A stretch of 62,949 nt of DNA from Prolixibacteraceae bacterium (GTDB lineage: Bacteria; Bacteroidota; Bacteroidia; Bacteroidales; Prolixibacteraceae). The stretch spans positions 69,781-132,729 of the forward strand of contig JAQUIJ010000015.1 in NCBI GenBank assembly GCA_028683385.1. The letters are read 5' to 3'. The position numbers and the translations under genes were made by a program. Under the pieces are notes generated by a model. The model saw only the letters and a program-made list of their open reading frames with translations, had not been told where the DNA came from and did not search any database. Shown here in pieces: positions 45,201 through 54,032 of the stretch (the first letter of the stretch is position 1; each line of letters opens with the position of its first letter).

Positions 45201-46148
45201 ATGGAAACAGTTATGGGAAATAATGAAATACTGATAAAGAAGATTGGGAAGCTACGGAAAGAGAAAAACGCAGTTATCCTGGCCCATTATTACCAGATTC
45301 CTGAAATACAGGAGATTGCTGATTTTATTGGAGATAGCCTTGATCTGTCAAGAAAATCGGCTGAAACAAAGGCTGATATTATCGTATTTGCAGGGGTTAA
45401 CTTTATGGCCGAAACGGCCAAAATTTTATCGCCCGATAAGAGAGTGTTCATTCCGGATGTAAATGCCGGGTGTTCGCTGGCGGAGTCATGCCCTGCGGAC
45501 AAATTTAAGGAATTCAGGGAAAGAAACCCCGATCATATCGTTGTTTCTTATGTGAATACCACAGCGGAAATTAAGGCAATGACCGATATTACCTGCACCT
45601 CCACCAACGCTGTTCGGATAATCGAAAGCATTCCAAAAGATCAAAAAATAATTTTTGCGCCCGACCGGAATTTAGGAAATTACCTGAACAGTATTACAGG
45701 AAGAGAAATGGTTCTATGGGATGGAGCTTGTCATGTACACGAGGAATTTTCATTGGAGAAGATGTTGACGCTACTTAAAATGTATCCAAAAGCCAAATTA
45801 ATAGCTCATCCAGAATGTCAAAGACCAGTTCTGATAGCCGCCGATTTCGTTGGCTCAACATCAGCCCTTCTAAAGTTTACCGAAACAGATAGTGGAAGTG
45901 AATATATTGTAGCCACCGAATCTGGCATCCTTCATCAAATGCGGAAACGGAATCCGAATAAAACATTCATTCCGGCGCCACCCATTGATTCAACATGTGG
46001 GTGTAATGATTGCCGGTTTATGAAGCTCCATGATTTGCAAAAAATATACGACAGCCTGAATGAAGAGAAATTTGAAGTGAATTTGGATCCTGAAATCATG
46101 GAAAAAGCAAGAAGGCCGATCCTGAGAATGTTTGAATTATCGAATTAG
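45201..46148 (+). CDS. nadA: Quinolinate synthase NadA
   Basis: 315 residues (a second Met 5 codons in, 45216, is possible). It joins iminoaspartate and dihydroxyacetone phosphate to quinolinate for NAD synthesis. AVILAHYYQIPEIQEIADFIGDS, MAETAKIL, the cluster Cys regions VNAGCSLAESC, WDGACHVHEEF and STCGCNDC, and IAHPECQ are all family hallmarks. The [4Fe-4S] cluster is NO-sensitive. No nadB or nadC is adjacent, so this may be an extra copy or a backup expressed with the repair gene. Confidence 0.96.
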   Translation: METVMGNNEILIKKIGKLRKEKNAVILAHYYQIPEIQEIADFIGDSLDLSRKSAETKADIIVFAGVNFMAETAKILSPDKRVFIPDVNAGCSLAESCPADKFKEFRERNPDHIVVSYVNTTAEIKAMTDITCTSTNAVRIIESIPKDQKIIFAPDRNLGNYLNSITGREMVLWDGACHVHEEFSLEKMLTLLKMYPKAKLIAHPECQRPVLIAADFVGSTSALLKFTETDSGSEYIVATESGILHQMRKRNPNKTFIPAPPIDSTCGCNDCRFMKLHDLQKIYDSLNEEKFEVNLDPEIMEKARRPILRMFELSN

Positions 46149-46194
46149 ATATACAACTAGAAAATCAATTCAAAATACTATAAAACAAACGATT

Positions 46195-46521
46195 ATGCAA
46201 GAACTATTTGGCAAGGGAAAAGTACTGAATCTGGAAGAAATGGTAGAATATTCATCCGGAGGAGTAATAAGCAAACAAGTATTGAAAAATCAGTCCGGAA
46301 ATATCACCCTCTTCTCTTTTGATAAAGGGCAGGGCCTGACTGAACACACCGCACCGTTTGATGCCGTTGTACAGGTATTGGATGGTGAAGCACAAATCAC
46401 TATTGGAGGAAATCCCAACTTCGTGCGAAAGGGCGAATCCATCATTATGCCGGCAAATGTATCACATGCCTTGCAGGCTGTTGAACAGTTCAAAATGCTG
46501 TTGACCATGATCAAGGGTTAA
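46195..46521 (+). CDS. Cupin protein
   Basis: 108 residues from ATG 46195 (MQELFGKGKVLNLEEM). The frame is open from 46132 but that overlaps nadA. Single cupin: QGLTEHTAPFDAVVQVLDGE (one of the usual His plus a Glu) and GESIIMPANVSHALQA. Relative of the AraC-independent stress cupins often found with reductive-stress or NO genes in anaerobes. Confidence 0.88.
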   Translation: MQELFGKGKVLNLEEMVEYSSGGVISKQVLKNQSGNITLFSFDKGQGLTEHTAPFDAVVQVLDGEAQITIGGNPNFVRKGESIIMPANVSHALQAVEQFKMLLTMIKG

Positions 46522-46542
46522 CGAGCCAAAAATCAATCTAAA

Positions 46543-46884
46543 ATGATTAAAATCAAAAGAGTATATGAAAAGCCGGAAGACGAAGATGGCATACGAATTC
46601 TGGTAGATCGACTTTGGCCACGTGGATTGACAAAAGAAAAAGCGAGCATCGATTTCTGGCTGAAGGATATAGCTCCAAGTACAGAACTTCGAAAATGGTT
46701 TAATCATGACCCTGAGAAATGGAATGAGTTCCAAAAACGCTATCTGGCTGAACTCAACGAAAATAAAAAGCCAGTTGCAGTGCTGAAAGAACAGCTAACA
46801 AAAGGAGATGTGACCTTGATTTTTGGTGCAAAAGATGAAGGGCACAACGAGGCGCTTGTTCTTAAAGAACTCTTTAGCCGCTAG
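46543..46884 (+). CDS. DUF488 family protein
   Basis: 113 residues, YeaO-type DUF488: [20 protein letters not shown], followed by [16 protein letters not shown]. Conserved but uncharacterised; 21 bases after the cupin, in the same transcript. Confidence 0.9.
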   Translation: MIKIKRVYEKPEDEDGIRILVDRLWPRGLTKEKASIDFWLKDIAPSTELRKWFNHDPEKWNEFQKRYLAELNENKKPVAVLKEQLTKGDVTLIFGAKDEGHNEALVLKELFSR

Positions 46885-46950
46885 CATTTCCATGATCTGG
46901 TTGCGGCAATTCTTATGCACAATTATTTAAACACAAAAAAATTAAGTAGC

Positions 46951-47289
46951 ATGAAAAGTAATCAGCTCTATCCTGAAACGACCAAAGAGATATACGAGAA
47001 AAGAGTGGCTTTGGCGCCTGAAATGTCAGAAGCGTTCCACAATTTCGGAAAAGCGGTTTTTAAAGAAGGTGCACTGTCTGAAAAAACAAAACAGCTTATT
47101 GCAGTAGCAGTGGCACATGTAACCCAATGCCCGTATTGCATACGCAGCCACACGAAATTGGCTTTGAGAAAAGGAGCCAGCAAAGAAGAAGTTATGGAAG
47201 CCATTTGGGTAGCTTCGGAAATGCGGGCAGGGGCCGCCTATGCTCATGCAGCTTTGGCAATAGATGAGATGGAATTAATTAAACCATAG
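46951..47289 (+). CDS. AhpD/carboxymuconolactone decarboxylase-like protein
   Basis: 112 residues from ATG 46951; the longer frame from 46915 starts in an AT-rich leader. CPYCIRSHTKLALRKG is the CxxC-x-x-H core of the AhpD/CMD alkylhydroperoxidase fold, giving thiol-disulfide peroxidase-like activity. Fits a redox-stress cluster. Confidence 0.9.
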   Translation: MKSNQLYPETTKEIYEKRVALAPEMSEAFHNFGKAVFKEGALSEKTKQLIAVAVAHVTQCPYCIRSHTKLALRKGASKEEVMEAIWVASEMRAGAAYAHAALAIDEMELIKP

Positions 47290-47356
47290 GAGACAGAAAA
47301 AAACAAATATTCAATTGATACATAATAATTAAAAAAAAAAAAGAAAGGGAAATGAA

Positions 47357-48211
47357 ATGTATTATTTGTATTCAATAATTGCTGTTTTAGTCCTATCACT
47401 TTTAGGGATAAGGATTGTACGGCCAACCCATCGTGGTTTGATCGAACGGCTTGGAAAGTATCATAATTTTGCATATCCGGGATTTCACTGGATTATTCCA
47501 ATTATAGATAGATTGTATATGGTGAATGTGACTGAACAAATGGTTGATGCTGAACCACAGGAAATAATCACCAACGATAACCTGAATGCACGCGTTGATG
47601 CACAAGTTTATTTTAGGGTGAAATCTGATGAAGAAAGTGTTAAAGGATCGATCTACAACGTTAATAATTACAAATCGCAGATCGTTAATCTAGCACGTAC
47701 TACGCTACGAAATATCATTGGTACTCTTACGCTTAAGTCGGCAAATAGCGAGCGCGGAAAAATTAATGCAGAACTCTATAAAACACTTCATAATGAAACT
47801 CAAGGCTGGGGCATAGAGATAGTGCGCACAGAGTTAAAAGAAATTGATCCGCCAAAAGATGTGCAGGAAACCATGAATAAAGTGGTAAAAGCTGAAAATG
47901 AAAAAATAGCGGCCATTGATTCGGCTACAGCTGCAGAAACCGTAGCCGATGGTATAAAACGAGCTAAGATTAAAGAAGCAGAAGGCTTTAAGCAATCGAA
48001 GATATTGCATGCGGAAGGAGAAGCCGAAGCCATTAAACTGGTTAACGAAGCAGCAGATAAATATTTTATCGGAAACGCTCAATTATTGCGAAAGTTAGAG
48101 GCTCTTGAAGTATCACTTGGTGTAAATGCAAAAATAGTAATTCCAACAGGAACCGAACTGGTCAATATTATCGGAGAAATGGCAGGAATAGTACCGTTAA
48201 GTAAAAAATAA
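47357..48211 (+). CDS. SPFH/Band 7 (stomatin/HflK-like) protein
   Basis: 284 residues. One N-terminal membrane helix (3-18), then the SPFH domain: RIVRPTHRGLIERLGKYHNF, GFHWIIPIIDRLYMVNVTEQ and ARTTLRNIIGTLTL. The C-terminal coiled coil is rich in Ala/Glu/Lys. It ends with an IPTGTEL and MAGIVPL-type tail. Stomatin-type membrane scaffold; it often helps membrane respiratory complexes or proteases. 67 bases after the previous gene. Confidence 0.95.
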   Translation: MYYLYSIIAVLVLSLLGIRIVRPTHRGLIERLGKYHNFAYPGFHWIIPIIDRLYMVNVTEQMVDAEPQEIITNDNLNARVDAQVYFRVKSDEESVKGSIYNVNNYKSQIVNLARTTLRNIIGTLTLKSANSERGKINAELYKTLHNETQGWGIEIVRTELKEIDPPKDVQETMNKVVKAENEKIAAIDSATAAETVADGIKRAKIKEAEGFKQSKILHAEGEAEAIKLVNEAADKYFIGNAQLLRKLEALEVSLGVNAKIVIPTGTELVNIIGEMAGIVPLSKK

Positions 48212-48217
48212 AATAAG

Positions 48218-48412
48218 GTGAAAAAAGTACTGATTGCACTGGATTATGATTCAACAGCACAGAAAGTAGCAAAAGCAGGTTTTTCAATAGCTAAATCCAT
48301 AAATGCTAAAGTTATATTGCTGAATGTAATCACAGACCCAGTGTATTATCCTTCAGTAAGATATTCTCCGATAATGGGATTTACAGGTACGGCTAAATGT
48401 GTGATGTCTTGA
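48218..48412 (+). pseudogene. Truncated universal stress protein gene
   Basis: From GTG 48218, 64 residues match the N terminus of a UspA protein: KKVLIALDYDSTAQKVAKAG, VILLNVITDPVYYP and the IMGFTG stretch. The frame then ends at TGA 48410-48412 instead of running about 140-150 residues; the usual GxHG...ATP-binding C-terminal part is absent. It is likely a broken copy joined to another remnant at 48419. Confidence 0.65.
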
Positions 48413-48418
48413 ATTGTC

Positions 48419-48624
48419 GGAGGTCGGGATCAACATAAAAAAAAATTAGTAGAAAATTTGAAGAGGATGGGATCAGGAAATTTATTGAATCTTTTGATAA
48501 GCTGTTGGAAGTTGTTGCAAAAAAGTCATTAGAGAATACTCCTGAAAAAGAACATGATGACCGTTTTCCTCTCGGTGACGAAGAAAAGAGAAATAAAATA
48601 AAAAAATTAAAATCCGTATCATGA
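48419..48624 (+). pseudogene. Possible C-terminal remnant of another gene (transaldolase-like)
   Basis: The frame that follows the broken stress-protein gene reads from about 48419 to the TGA at 48622-48624 and gives EEDGIRKFIESFDKLLEVVA, resembling the last helix of transaldolase, then a hydrophilic tail. It has no start codon of its own and no 5' half. The stop overlaps the cytochrome ATG (ATGA). The assignment to transaldolase is weak. Confidence 0.35.
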
Positions 48625-49049
48625 AAAAAGAAACGTTTATCGCAGTTAGTTTGGTTTTAGCAATGGCCGCGTCGTGTAGCGCTCCGAAAAAGGATAATCA
48701 AAAAAGTACCGAAACACTACAAACAAGCAATCCGAAACAAGCAATACCTGAAGAAAAAAATACTCAGGTAGCTTCTGAAACTGTCGGATCCGGAGAAAAA
48801 CTGTATAAAGACAAAGGTTGCCTGGTTTGCCATCAATTGAATACAAAACTGGTTGGTCCGTCTGTAAAAGATATTGCAGCAGCTTATTCAGGAAACAAAG
48901 CGGGCTTGACTGCGTTTCTGAAAGGCGAAGGAAAAGCCATTGTTGATCCGTCTCAGGCCAGCGTGATGCAACCACAAATAGCTATTACAAAAGCATTGCC
49001 AGCAGGAGAATTAAACGAAATAGTTGACTATATCCTTTCAATTAAGTAA
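48621..49049 (+). CDS. Lipoprotein c-type cytochrome
   Basis: 142 residues. Signal MKKETFIAVSLVLAMAASC with lipobox Cys, then a 45-residue linker, heme motif CLVCHQ and Met in SVMQPQIAI as second ligand, a cytochrome c-551/552 type. Predicted to be bound to the inner-membrane outer face. It comes just before the SCO, CuA and heme-copper genes, so it is the obvious electron donor to the CuA subunit (inference). Confidence 0.93.
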   Translation: MKKETFIAVSLVLAMAASCSAPKKDNQKSTETLQTSNPKQAIPEEKNTQVASETVGSGEKLYKDKGCLVCHQLNTKLVGPSVKDIAAAYSGNKAGLTAFLKGEGKAIVDPSQASVMQPQIAITKALPAGELNEIVDYILSIK

Positions 49050-49051
49050 TC

Positions 49052-49669
49052 GTGAAAAACATTCTGAATATTTTAGTAATTGCCTTGTTTTTGGCTGGCT
49101 GTACGAACACCGGAAAGAAATTGCCGGTCATAGGGCACCCAACGATAACAGGCAATGATACTGTGTATTCTACGATTAAACCATTTATATTTTTAAGTCA
49201 GGATAGTGCAGTGGTTACCGGAAAAACCTTCGACAATAAAATATATGTGGCCGATTTCATATTTCTTTCCTGCACCTCCATATGTCCGATTATGACCAGT
49301 GAAATGAAAAAAGTATATGAAGCATTTAAAACAAATCCACATATCTTCTTTCTGTCCCATACCATTGATCCTGATAATGATACAATACCCAGGCTAAAAG
49401 CATTTGCTGAAGCTCTGAGGGTCGATGGCCATAAATGGTTTTTTGTAACCGGAGAAAAAGATAGTATTTATTCGATGGCAGAAAACAGCTATTTTGCAAC
49501 AGCCTACCCTGACAAATCGTCGCCCGGTAATTACATTCACAGTGGTGGCCTTTTGCTGGTTGACACGCACAAGCACATTCGTGGCGTGTATGACGGAACA
49601 AACCAAAAAGAGACAGAACGTTTGATTGCCGACCTAAGAATCCTTTTAAATGAACAGTTTCCGAAGTAA
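49052..49669 (+). CDS. SCO1/SenC copper chaperone (lipoprotein)
   Basis: 205 residues from GTG 49052. Signal ILVIALFLAGCTN with lipobox Cys. Thioredoxin-like domain with Cu motif CTSICP (CxxxC) and the conserved His in GNYIHSGGLLLVD. SCO proteins load the CuA centre of oxidase subunit II; the CuA gene follows 65 bases downstream. Confidence 0.93.
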   Translation: MKNILNILVIALFLAGCTNTGKKLPVIGHPTITGNDTVYSTIKPFIFLSQDSAVVTGKTFDNKIYVADFIFLSCTSICPIMTSEMKKVYEAFKTNPHIFFLSHTIDPDNDTIPRLKAFAEALRVDGHKWFFVTGEKDSIYSMAENSYFATAYPDKSSPGNYIHSGGLLLVDTHKHIRGVYDGTNQKETERLIADLRILLNEQFPK

Positions 49670-49734
49670 ATCATGTAATTGAAGTGGATCAGATAGTTGT
49701 TCTCTACAACAAAAAAACTAAAATATATAATGCC

Positions 49735-50286
49735 ATGCAGAATTCAATTCTAATACTATTCTTGGTCTTAGCAGGTATGAGCGCGTTGGTTTTCACCTTC
49801 GTATATCTTTCTTCTAAAAAAGCCGGGAAAGATGAACAAGGGATACCCAACCCATTAAAAACAAGATTTTGGTTTTTACTAATCCTGTTTGTGATTCTGG
49901 GTATTTTTGCGTCGGTAACAATTCCCCGTTCTCCCTATTTCCTTTTTGCAGATGAGACCCCTGTCCGGGTAATACATGTATCGGCTATGCAATTTGCTTT
50001 TTTAATGTCGGATAAAGCAATAGATCCTAAAAATCCTGTCGGAGAAGCTTCCATCGAATTGCCTGCAAATAAGCTGGTCGAATTCAGAGTAACCAGCCTG
50101 GATGTAAACCATGGCTTTGCAATATACGATCAATCTAACAGGTTAATTGCCCAAACGCAAGCAATGCCAGGATATGTTAACCGCCTTCGCTGGAAGTTTA
50201 AAGAGCCCGGAAATTATACCATTTTATGTCTTGAATATTGTGGAATGGCGCATCAGGTTATGAGAGCCTCCTTAACCATTAAATAG
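49735..50286 (+). CDS. CuA-containing subunit II of a heme-copper enzyme
   Basis: 183 residues from ATG 49735; a GTG at 49684 would add 17 unsupported residues. Two N-terminal membrane segments (about 3-27 and 45-65), then a cupredoxin domain with complete CuA ligands: His126 in VNHGFAIYD, and CLEYCGMAHQVM with Cys165, Cys169, His173, Met176. This accepts electrons from the lipoprotein cytochrome c. It is shorter than usual subunit II. It lies 7 bases before the catalytic subunit. Confidence 0.93.
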   Translation: MQNSILILFLVLAGMSALVFTFVYLSSKKAGKDEQGIPNPLKTRFWFLLILFVILGIFASVTIPRSPYFLFADETPVRVIHVSAMQFAFLMSDKAIDPKNPVGEASIELPANKLVEFRVTSLDVNHGFAIYDQSNRLIAQTQAMPGYVNRLRWKFKEPGNYTILCLEYCGMAHQVMRASLTIK

Positions 50287-50292
50287 AGAATT

Positions 50293-51738
50293 ATGGAAAC
50301 CATAAAATTGAGAAAAATAACTTCTCTTTGGATTATAACAGTTCTTTTCTTATTCATTGTAAACATTGTGCTGGGCATAATCATGCGACTGAATCAGGGG
50401 GAAATTCTTCATGAGCAACCCGCTACATTCTATGCCCACATGACTACACATGGACTTACCCAAATAGGTATTTGGTTTGTTGCAGGGATGACTGGCATCA
50501 ATTATTTGATGGAACGATATTTAAAAACCAGTTATCTGGCCAACGTCGTGGCCATGGTACTTACAGTAACTGGAATTCTAATGCTGTGGACTTCAACTTA
50601 TATTGGAAATTTTCATGCGGGTTGGACATTCCTTTATCCATTGCCGCTTAAAATTATGTGGGCCAAATGGGCAACTCCCCTATTTTTGGGTTCTATTTTA
50701 GTTATGGGCGTTGGTTGGTTAACCTGGTCAGTGAGTATGATGACCCAAATACTCAAGAAATACCCACTTACCAAAGCTTTGGCCTGGCAGCATTTCAGGA
50801 AAAATCCAACCATTCAAACACCTCCTTTTATCCTGATCTCGATGATTACGCTGATTGGAATTATAACCTGCCTGCTGGGGGCTGTGCTGCTGCTTGCGAT
50901 GTATGCCGCTGAATATTTTTCGAATGGCGCGTTTGTTAATGACGCTTTGCTGATGAAAAACCTCACTTACTTTTTTGGTCACACCATTGCCAATGAAATG
51001 CTTTATTTAGGATTGGCGGTTATTTATGAATTATTTCCTGAAGTGGGAGGAAGACCAAAATGGAAAGCCACCTGGTACGTGGCCCTGGCCTGGAACTGTA
51101 CCCTGGTATTTATACTAACTGCTTTCTTCCATCACTTATACATGGATTTTGTGCAGCCGGTAGGATTTCAGATTGTTGGACAAATTGCCTCGTATATGGC
51201 TAGTTTGCCCGCTGCCGGTGTTACTGTTTTCAGCGTGTTGGTAGCTGTTTATCGAACATCCATAAAATGGTCGCTTACGAATCTCCTATTTTTTATCGGT
51301 GTGGCCGGATGGGTTATTGGCGGACTGGGGGCTGTAATAGATGTAACTATCACAAATAATTTTGTTCTTCACAATACCCTTTGGGTTCCCGCACATTTTC
51401 ACACCTATAATGCCTTGGGCAATGTGCTGTTCAGCCTGGCATTCTTCCATTGGTTTTCAATACAATTCTCCGAAAAAACCGACTTCGAGAAATTAACGAA
51501 ATTAAAATTAACCCTGCTCCTGATTGGCGGAATAGGTTTCCTTCTGGCCTTTTACATTGGCGGAGCTGAATCAATGCCCCGCAGGTACAGTAATTATCCT
51601 GCTGAATTTCCGATGGCAGCGCCGTTGGCAATTGGGGCAGCCGTGTTTGCTACGATATATTTAGCGGCAATTCTTATCTTTTTCTTTCAAATATCTAAAC
51701 GATGTTTAAACATTTTATTTTCATCATCATCGCATTAA
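50293..51738 (+). CDS. Heme-copper oxidase-superfamily subunit I, probable CuA-type nitric oxide reductase
   Basis: 481 residues with about twelve membrane helices. Metal ligands are present: low-spin heme His53 (MTTHG) with His370, CuB His230, His280 and His281 (FFHHLYMDF), high-spin heme His368 (VPAHFHTYNALG). The loop after His230 reads GHTIANEML, compared with GHPIVYFWL in B-family oxidases: the cross-linked Tyr position is Asn234 and the next is Glu235. Loss of this Tyr and gain of a nearby acid is typical of NO reductases rather than O2-reducing oxidases. With ric, an NsrR-like regulator and NO-linked neighbours, NO reduction is inferred, not shown. Alternative: an unusual oxidase. Confidence 0.88.
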   Translation: METIKLRKITSLWIITVLFLFIVNIVLGIIMRLNQGEILHEQPATFYAHMTTHGLTQIGIWFVAGMTGINYLMERYLKTSYLANVVAMVLTVTGILMLWTSTYIGNFHAGWTFLYPLPLKIMWAKWATPLFLGSILVMGVGWLTWSVSMMTQILKKYPLTKALAWQHFRKNPTIQTPPFILISMITLIGIITCLLGAVLLLAMYAAEYFSNGAFVNDALLMKNLTYFFGHTIANEMLYLGLAVIYELFPEVGGRPKWKATWYVALAWNCTLVFILTAFFHHLYMDFVQPVGFQIVGQIASYMASLPAAGVTVFSVLVAVYRTSIKWSLTNLLFFIGVAGWVIGGLGAVIDVTITNNFVLHNTLWVPAHFHTYNALGNVLFSLAFFHWFSIQFSEKTDFEKLTKLKLTLLLIGGIGFLLAFYIGGAESMPRRYSNYPAEFPMAAPLAIGAAVFATIYLAAILIFFFQISKRCLNILFSSSSH

Positions 51739-52463
51739 GTTTTTTCTTTACTCAGTTAGCCGGGGCGCAAATTGCCTCGACTGGTTTTGAGGAAGAAAAC
51801 AATATCTATGAAAAAGTTTATGATGCAAAATTAAACTTAAACAATGGAGATAATCGAACGTTGACTCAGCTATGCGCCAGCAAACCAGTTATCTTAGCTT
51901 TAATTTTCACAAGATGTTCAGGCATTTGCAACCCATTTCTCGTACAATTAAAAGAAAATCTGCAATTTAAAACCGATACTGACAACTTTAGCGTTTTAGT
52001 ACTAAGTTTCGATCCCAGAGACACCCGCGAGGATATGGTAAACCTTTCGAAAAGTCTTAACCTTGAAAATAATAAACAATGGCTTTTTGCGACCACCGGA
52101 GACATTGAAAAACTGAACCTGTCGGTTGGGTTCAACCCTGTATGGGACAGTATCCGGAGCCAGTATGATCATGACGCGCTTCTGGTTGGCATTAATAAAG
52201 AAGGGTATATCACAAAAAAATTGATAGGCATAAGAAATAAATCAGATCTTGAATTACTAATCAGGAGTGTCAACGATGTTTTTTCTCCATCCTATCGGTT
52301 GCCAAATAAGAATCGACTATTTTCCTGTTTTAATTACAATCCTGAAACGGGTAAAAATACTCCCGGATTAGGCTTGCTTTTCTTAACACTTCCAGCAGTT
52401 ATCACTCTATTATTGTTGCTGGGGATAAGCTATACCGTTCGGCATAAGCGGATTTTAATTTGA
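51702..52463 (+). CDS. SCO-like copper chaperone with C-terminal membrane helix
   Basis: 253 residues. Signal peptide HFIFIIIALSFFFTQLAGAQ, thioredoxin-like domain with CSGIC (CxxxC) and His in YDHDALLVGIN, then a C-terminal helix LLFLTLPAVITLLLLLGISY and a CFNYNPETGKNTPG segment before it. Start overlaps the end of the heme-copper gene by 37 bases. The second SCO of the cluster; one may be a thiol reductant, the other the Cu carrier. Confidence 0.92.
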   Translation: MFKHFIFIIIALSFFFTQLAGAQIASTGFEEENNIYEKVYDAKLNLNNGDNRTLTQLCASKPVILALIFTRCSGICNPFLVQLKENLQFKTDTDNFSVLVLSFDPRDTREDMVNLSKSLNLENNKQWLFATTGDIEKLNLSVGFNPVWDSIRSQYDHDALLVGINKEGYITKKLIGIRNKSDLELLIRSVNDVFSPSYRLPNKNRLFSCFNYNPETGKNTPGLGLLFLTLPAVITLLLLLGISYTVRHKRILI

Positions 52464-52581
52464 TTGAAAAAATTTAACCTGTAATATTATCAATATAATT
52501 AACGTCCACTAATGAAACCTCTGACTGTGATCGACTCTCAAAAATAATTTAACTATTTCTTGGAGTTAAAAAAATTTGCTT

Positions 52582-52604
52582 TATCTTTGTGTGTGAATAT
52601 TCAC
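52582..52604 (+). promoter_or_regulatory. Promoter and operator of the efflux operon
   Basis: -33 TTG at 52560-52562, 19 bases, TATCTTTG at 52582-52589, then the palindrome GTGAATATTCAC (52593-52604) over the likely start. CTAAC follows. A close copy lies at 54033 before the second TetR gene. Confidence 0.75.
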
Positions 52605-52641
52605 TAACTATGTTTTTATAAATAATATAAAATTTAAAGCC

Positions 52642-52974
52642 ATGAAAATTATTAAATACCAGGAACAGTCAATAAAAGAAACTCCTCACAAGCTTGATGT
52701 GCGAGAAATGTACAATAAAGAATCAGCACAGGCGATGTTAATGGCCTTGAACCCTGGCGAAAGTTTAAAGCCTCATAAAACTCCGGTCGACGTATTTTTC
52801 TTTATTGTTGAAGGAAAGCCGACTATTCATATTGGTGACGAAAGTGAAGTATGCGAAGCAGATACATTAATTGAAAGTCCTGCGAATATTGTACATTATA
52901 TTAGTAATGAATCGGAAAGTCTAGCCCGGATTCTTGTTGTAAAAGCTCCGCGACCAGTTAGTTTAAGCAAATAG
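52642..52974 (+). CDS. Cupin protein of the efflux operon
   Basis: 110 residues. Cupin: ESLKPHKTPVDVFFFIVEGKP (motif 1, one His) and a weak second motif around ADTLIESPANIVHYISN with His. It stands first behind the GTGAATATTCAC operator, before the TetR genes. May bind a small ligand or metal; function unknown. Confidence 0.85.
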   Translation: MKIIKYQEQSIKETPHKLDVREMYNKESAQAMLMALNPGESLKPHKTPVDVFFFIVEGKPTIHIGDESEVCEADTLIESPANIVHYISNESESLARILVVKAPRPVSLSK

Positions 52975-53025
52975 ACACGGTATCAAATACATTTTTAGAA
53001 ATCTTAATCTTAGAAATAAATCAAC

Positions 53026-53610
53026 ATGGATATTACTTCCCGTCAACTGGAAATTATTGAAGCAGCCGGCAAAATACTCACTTCATCCGGAGTTAGTGGG
53101 TTAACCATCAAGAATCTGGCAAAAGAAATGAAGTTTTCAGAAAGTGCCATCTATCGCCACTTTACCAGTAAAGAGGAAATTATCATAGCTATGCTGGAAT
53201 ATCTGGCTATAACAATTGAGGAGAGACTACAGAATGCTATTCGTGCTACTGATGAGCCGGAAGCAAAATTTACTACCATGTTCCAAAGTCAGTTTGCTTT
53301 TTTCGAAAGTCACCGATATTTCGTGGTTGCTGTTTTTTCTGATGGCTTATTGAAAGAAAGTCAAAGTATTAATGAAGCAATACTCAAACTGCTTGGGATA
53401 ATTGTAAAAAATTTATTCCCGATATTGCTTGAAGGACAGCAGAAGGGAGTATTTTCAAATTCTGTTCCTTTAGAAGACTTGATGTACATTTTGATGGGGG
53501 CTTTCAGGTTACAAATGTTCAGATGGAGATTAGAGGATTTCCAGTTCGATATAAATGAAGCTGGAAATAAAATGATACAATCCGTGCTAACATTAATTAA
53601 AAACAAATAA
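53026..53610 (+). CDS. TetR/AcrR family regulator 1
   Basis: 194 residues. N-terminal helix-turn-helix: EAAGKILTSSGVSGLTIKNL and MKFSESAIYRHFTSKEEII. The C-terminal ligand-binding domain is helical. It lies 51 bases after the cupin. Probable repressor of the palindrome at 52593 and of the efflux genes, released by a drug or metabolite (inference). Confidence 0.92.
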   Translation: MDITSRQLEIIEAAGKILTSSGVSGLTIKNLAKEMKFSESAIYRHFTSKEEIIIAMLEYLAITIEERLQNAIRATDEPEAKFTTMFQSQFAFFESHRYFVVAVFSDGLLKESQSINEAILKLLGIIVKNLFPILLEGQQKGVFSNSVPLEDLMYILMGAFRLQMFRWRLEDFQFDINEAGNKMIQSVLTLIKNK

Positions 53611-53612
53611 AT

Positions 53613-54005
53613 ATGAAAAAGGCTCTTCCTTATTTATTGGCATCAATATTAGCCGCTTTTGGTTTGCTTACTTTGTTTTTGAGTAGCTCCGTGATATTCG
53701 ATTTGTTTGGAGTCAGGGCCAACGAGGGCAACTATGTGATGTTTATTGTTTGGGCGAATTTTCTAAGTAGCTTATTCTACCTATCAGCAGCTTATGGATT
53801 TATTGAAAGCAAAAAATGGGCAGCTTCTTTATTAGGCATTTCAGGAATAGGGCTTCTTCTCGCATTTGTTGGGTTGTTTATTCATATCAACGCTGGTAAT
53901 ACATACGAAACAAAAACAATTGGCGCGATGGCATTCAGAATAACTGTAACGTTTGTCTTTTCAGGGCTTGCTTATTTCACGATAAACAAGAACAAAAAAA
54001 CCTAA
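53613..54005 (+). CDS. Four-helix membrane protein
   Basis: 130 residues, almost entirely hydrophobic: helices about 4-24, 43-63, 72-92 and 105-123. It begins 2 bases after the TetR stop, so it is co-translated. No catalytic motif. Family unknown, probably an inner-membrane accessory of the efflux or stress operon. Confidence 0.75.
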   Translation: MKKALPYLLASILAAFGLLTLFLSSSVIFDLFGVRANEGNYVMFIVWANFLSSLFYLSAAYGFIESKKWAASLLGISGIGLLLAFVGLFIHINAGNTYETKTIGAMAFRITVTFVFSGLAYFTINKNKKT

Positions 54006-54032
54006 GCAAAAAAAAATTTCCAATGTAAGTTG

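Noticed and set aside
46132-46194. Upstream start of the cupin gene after nadA
   Set aside because: The extra 21 residues overlap the nadA end and are not cupin-like. ATG 46195 gives the normal start.
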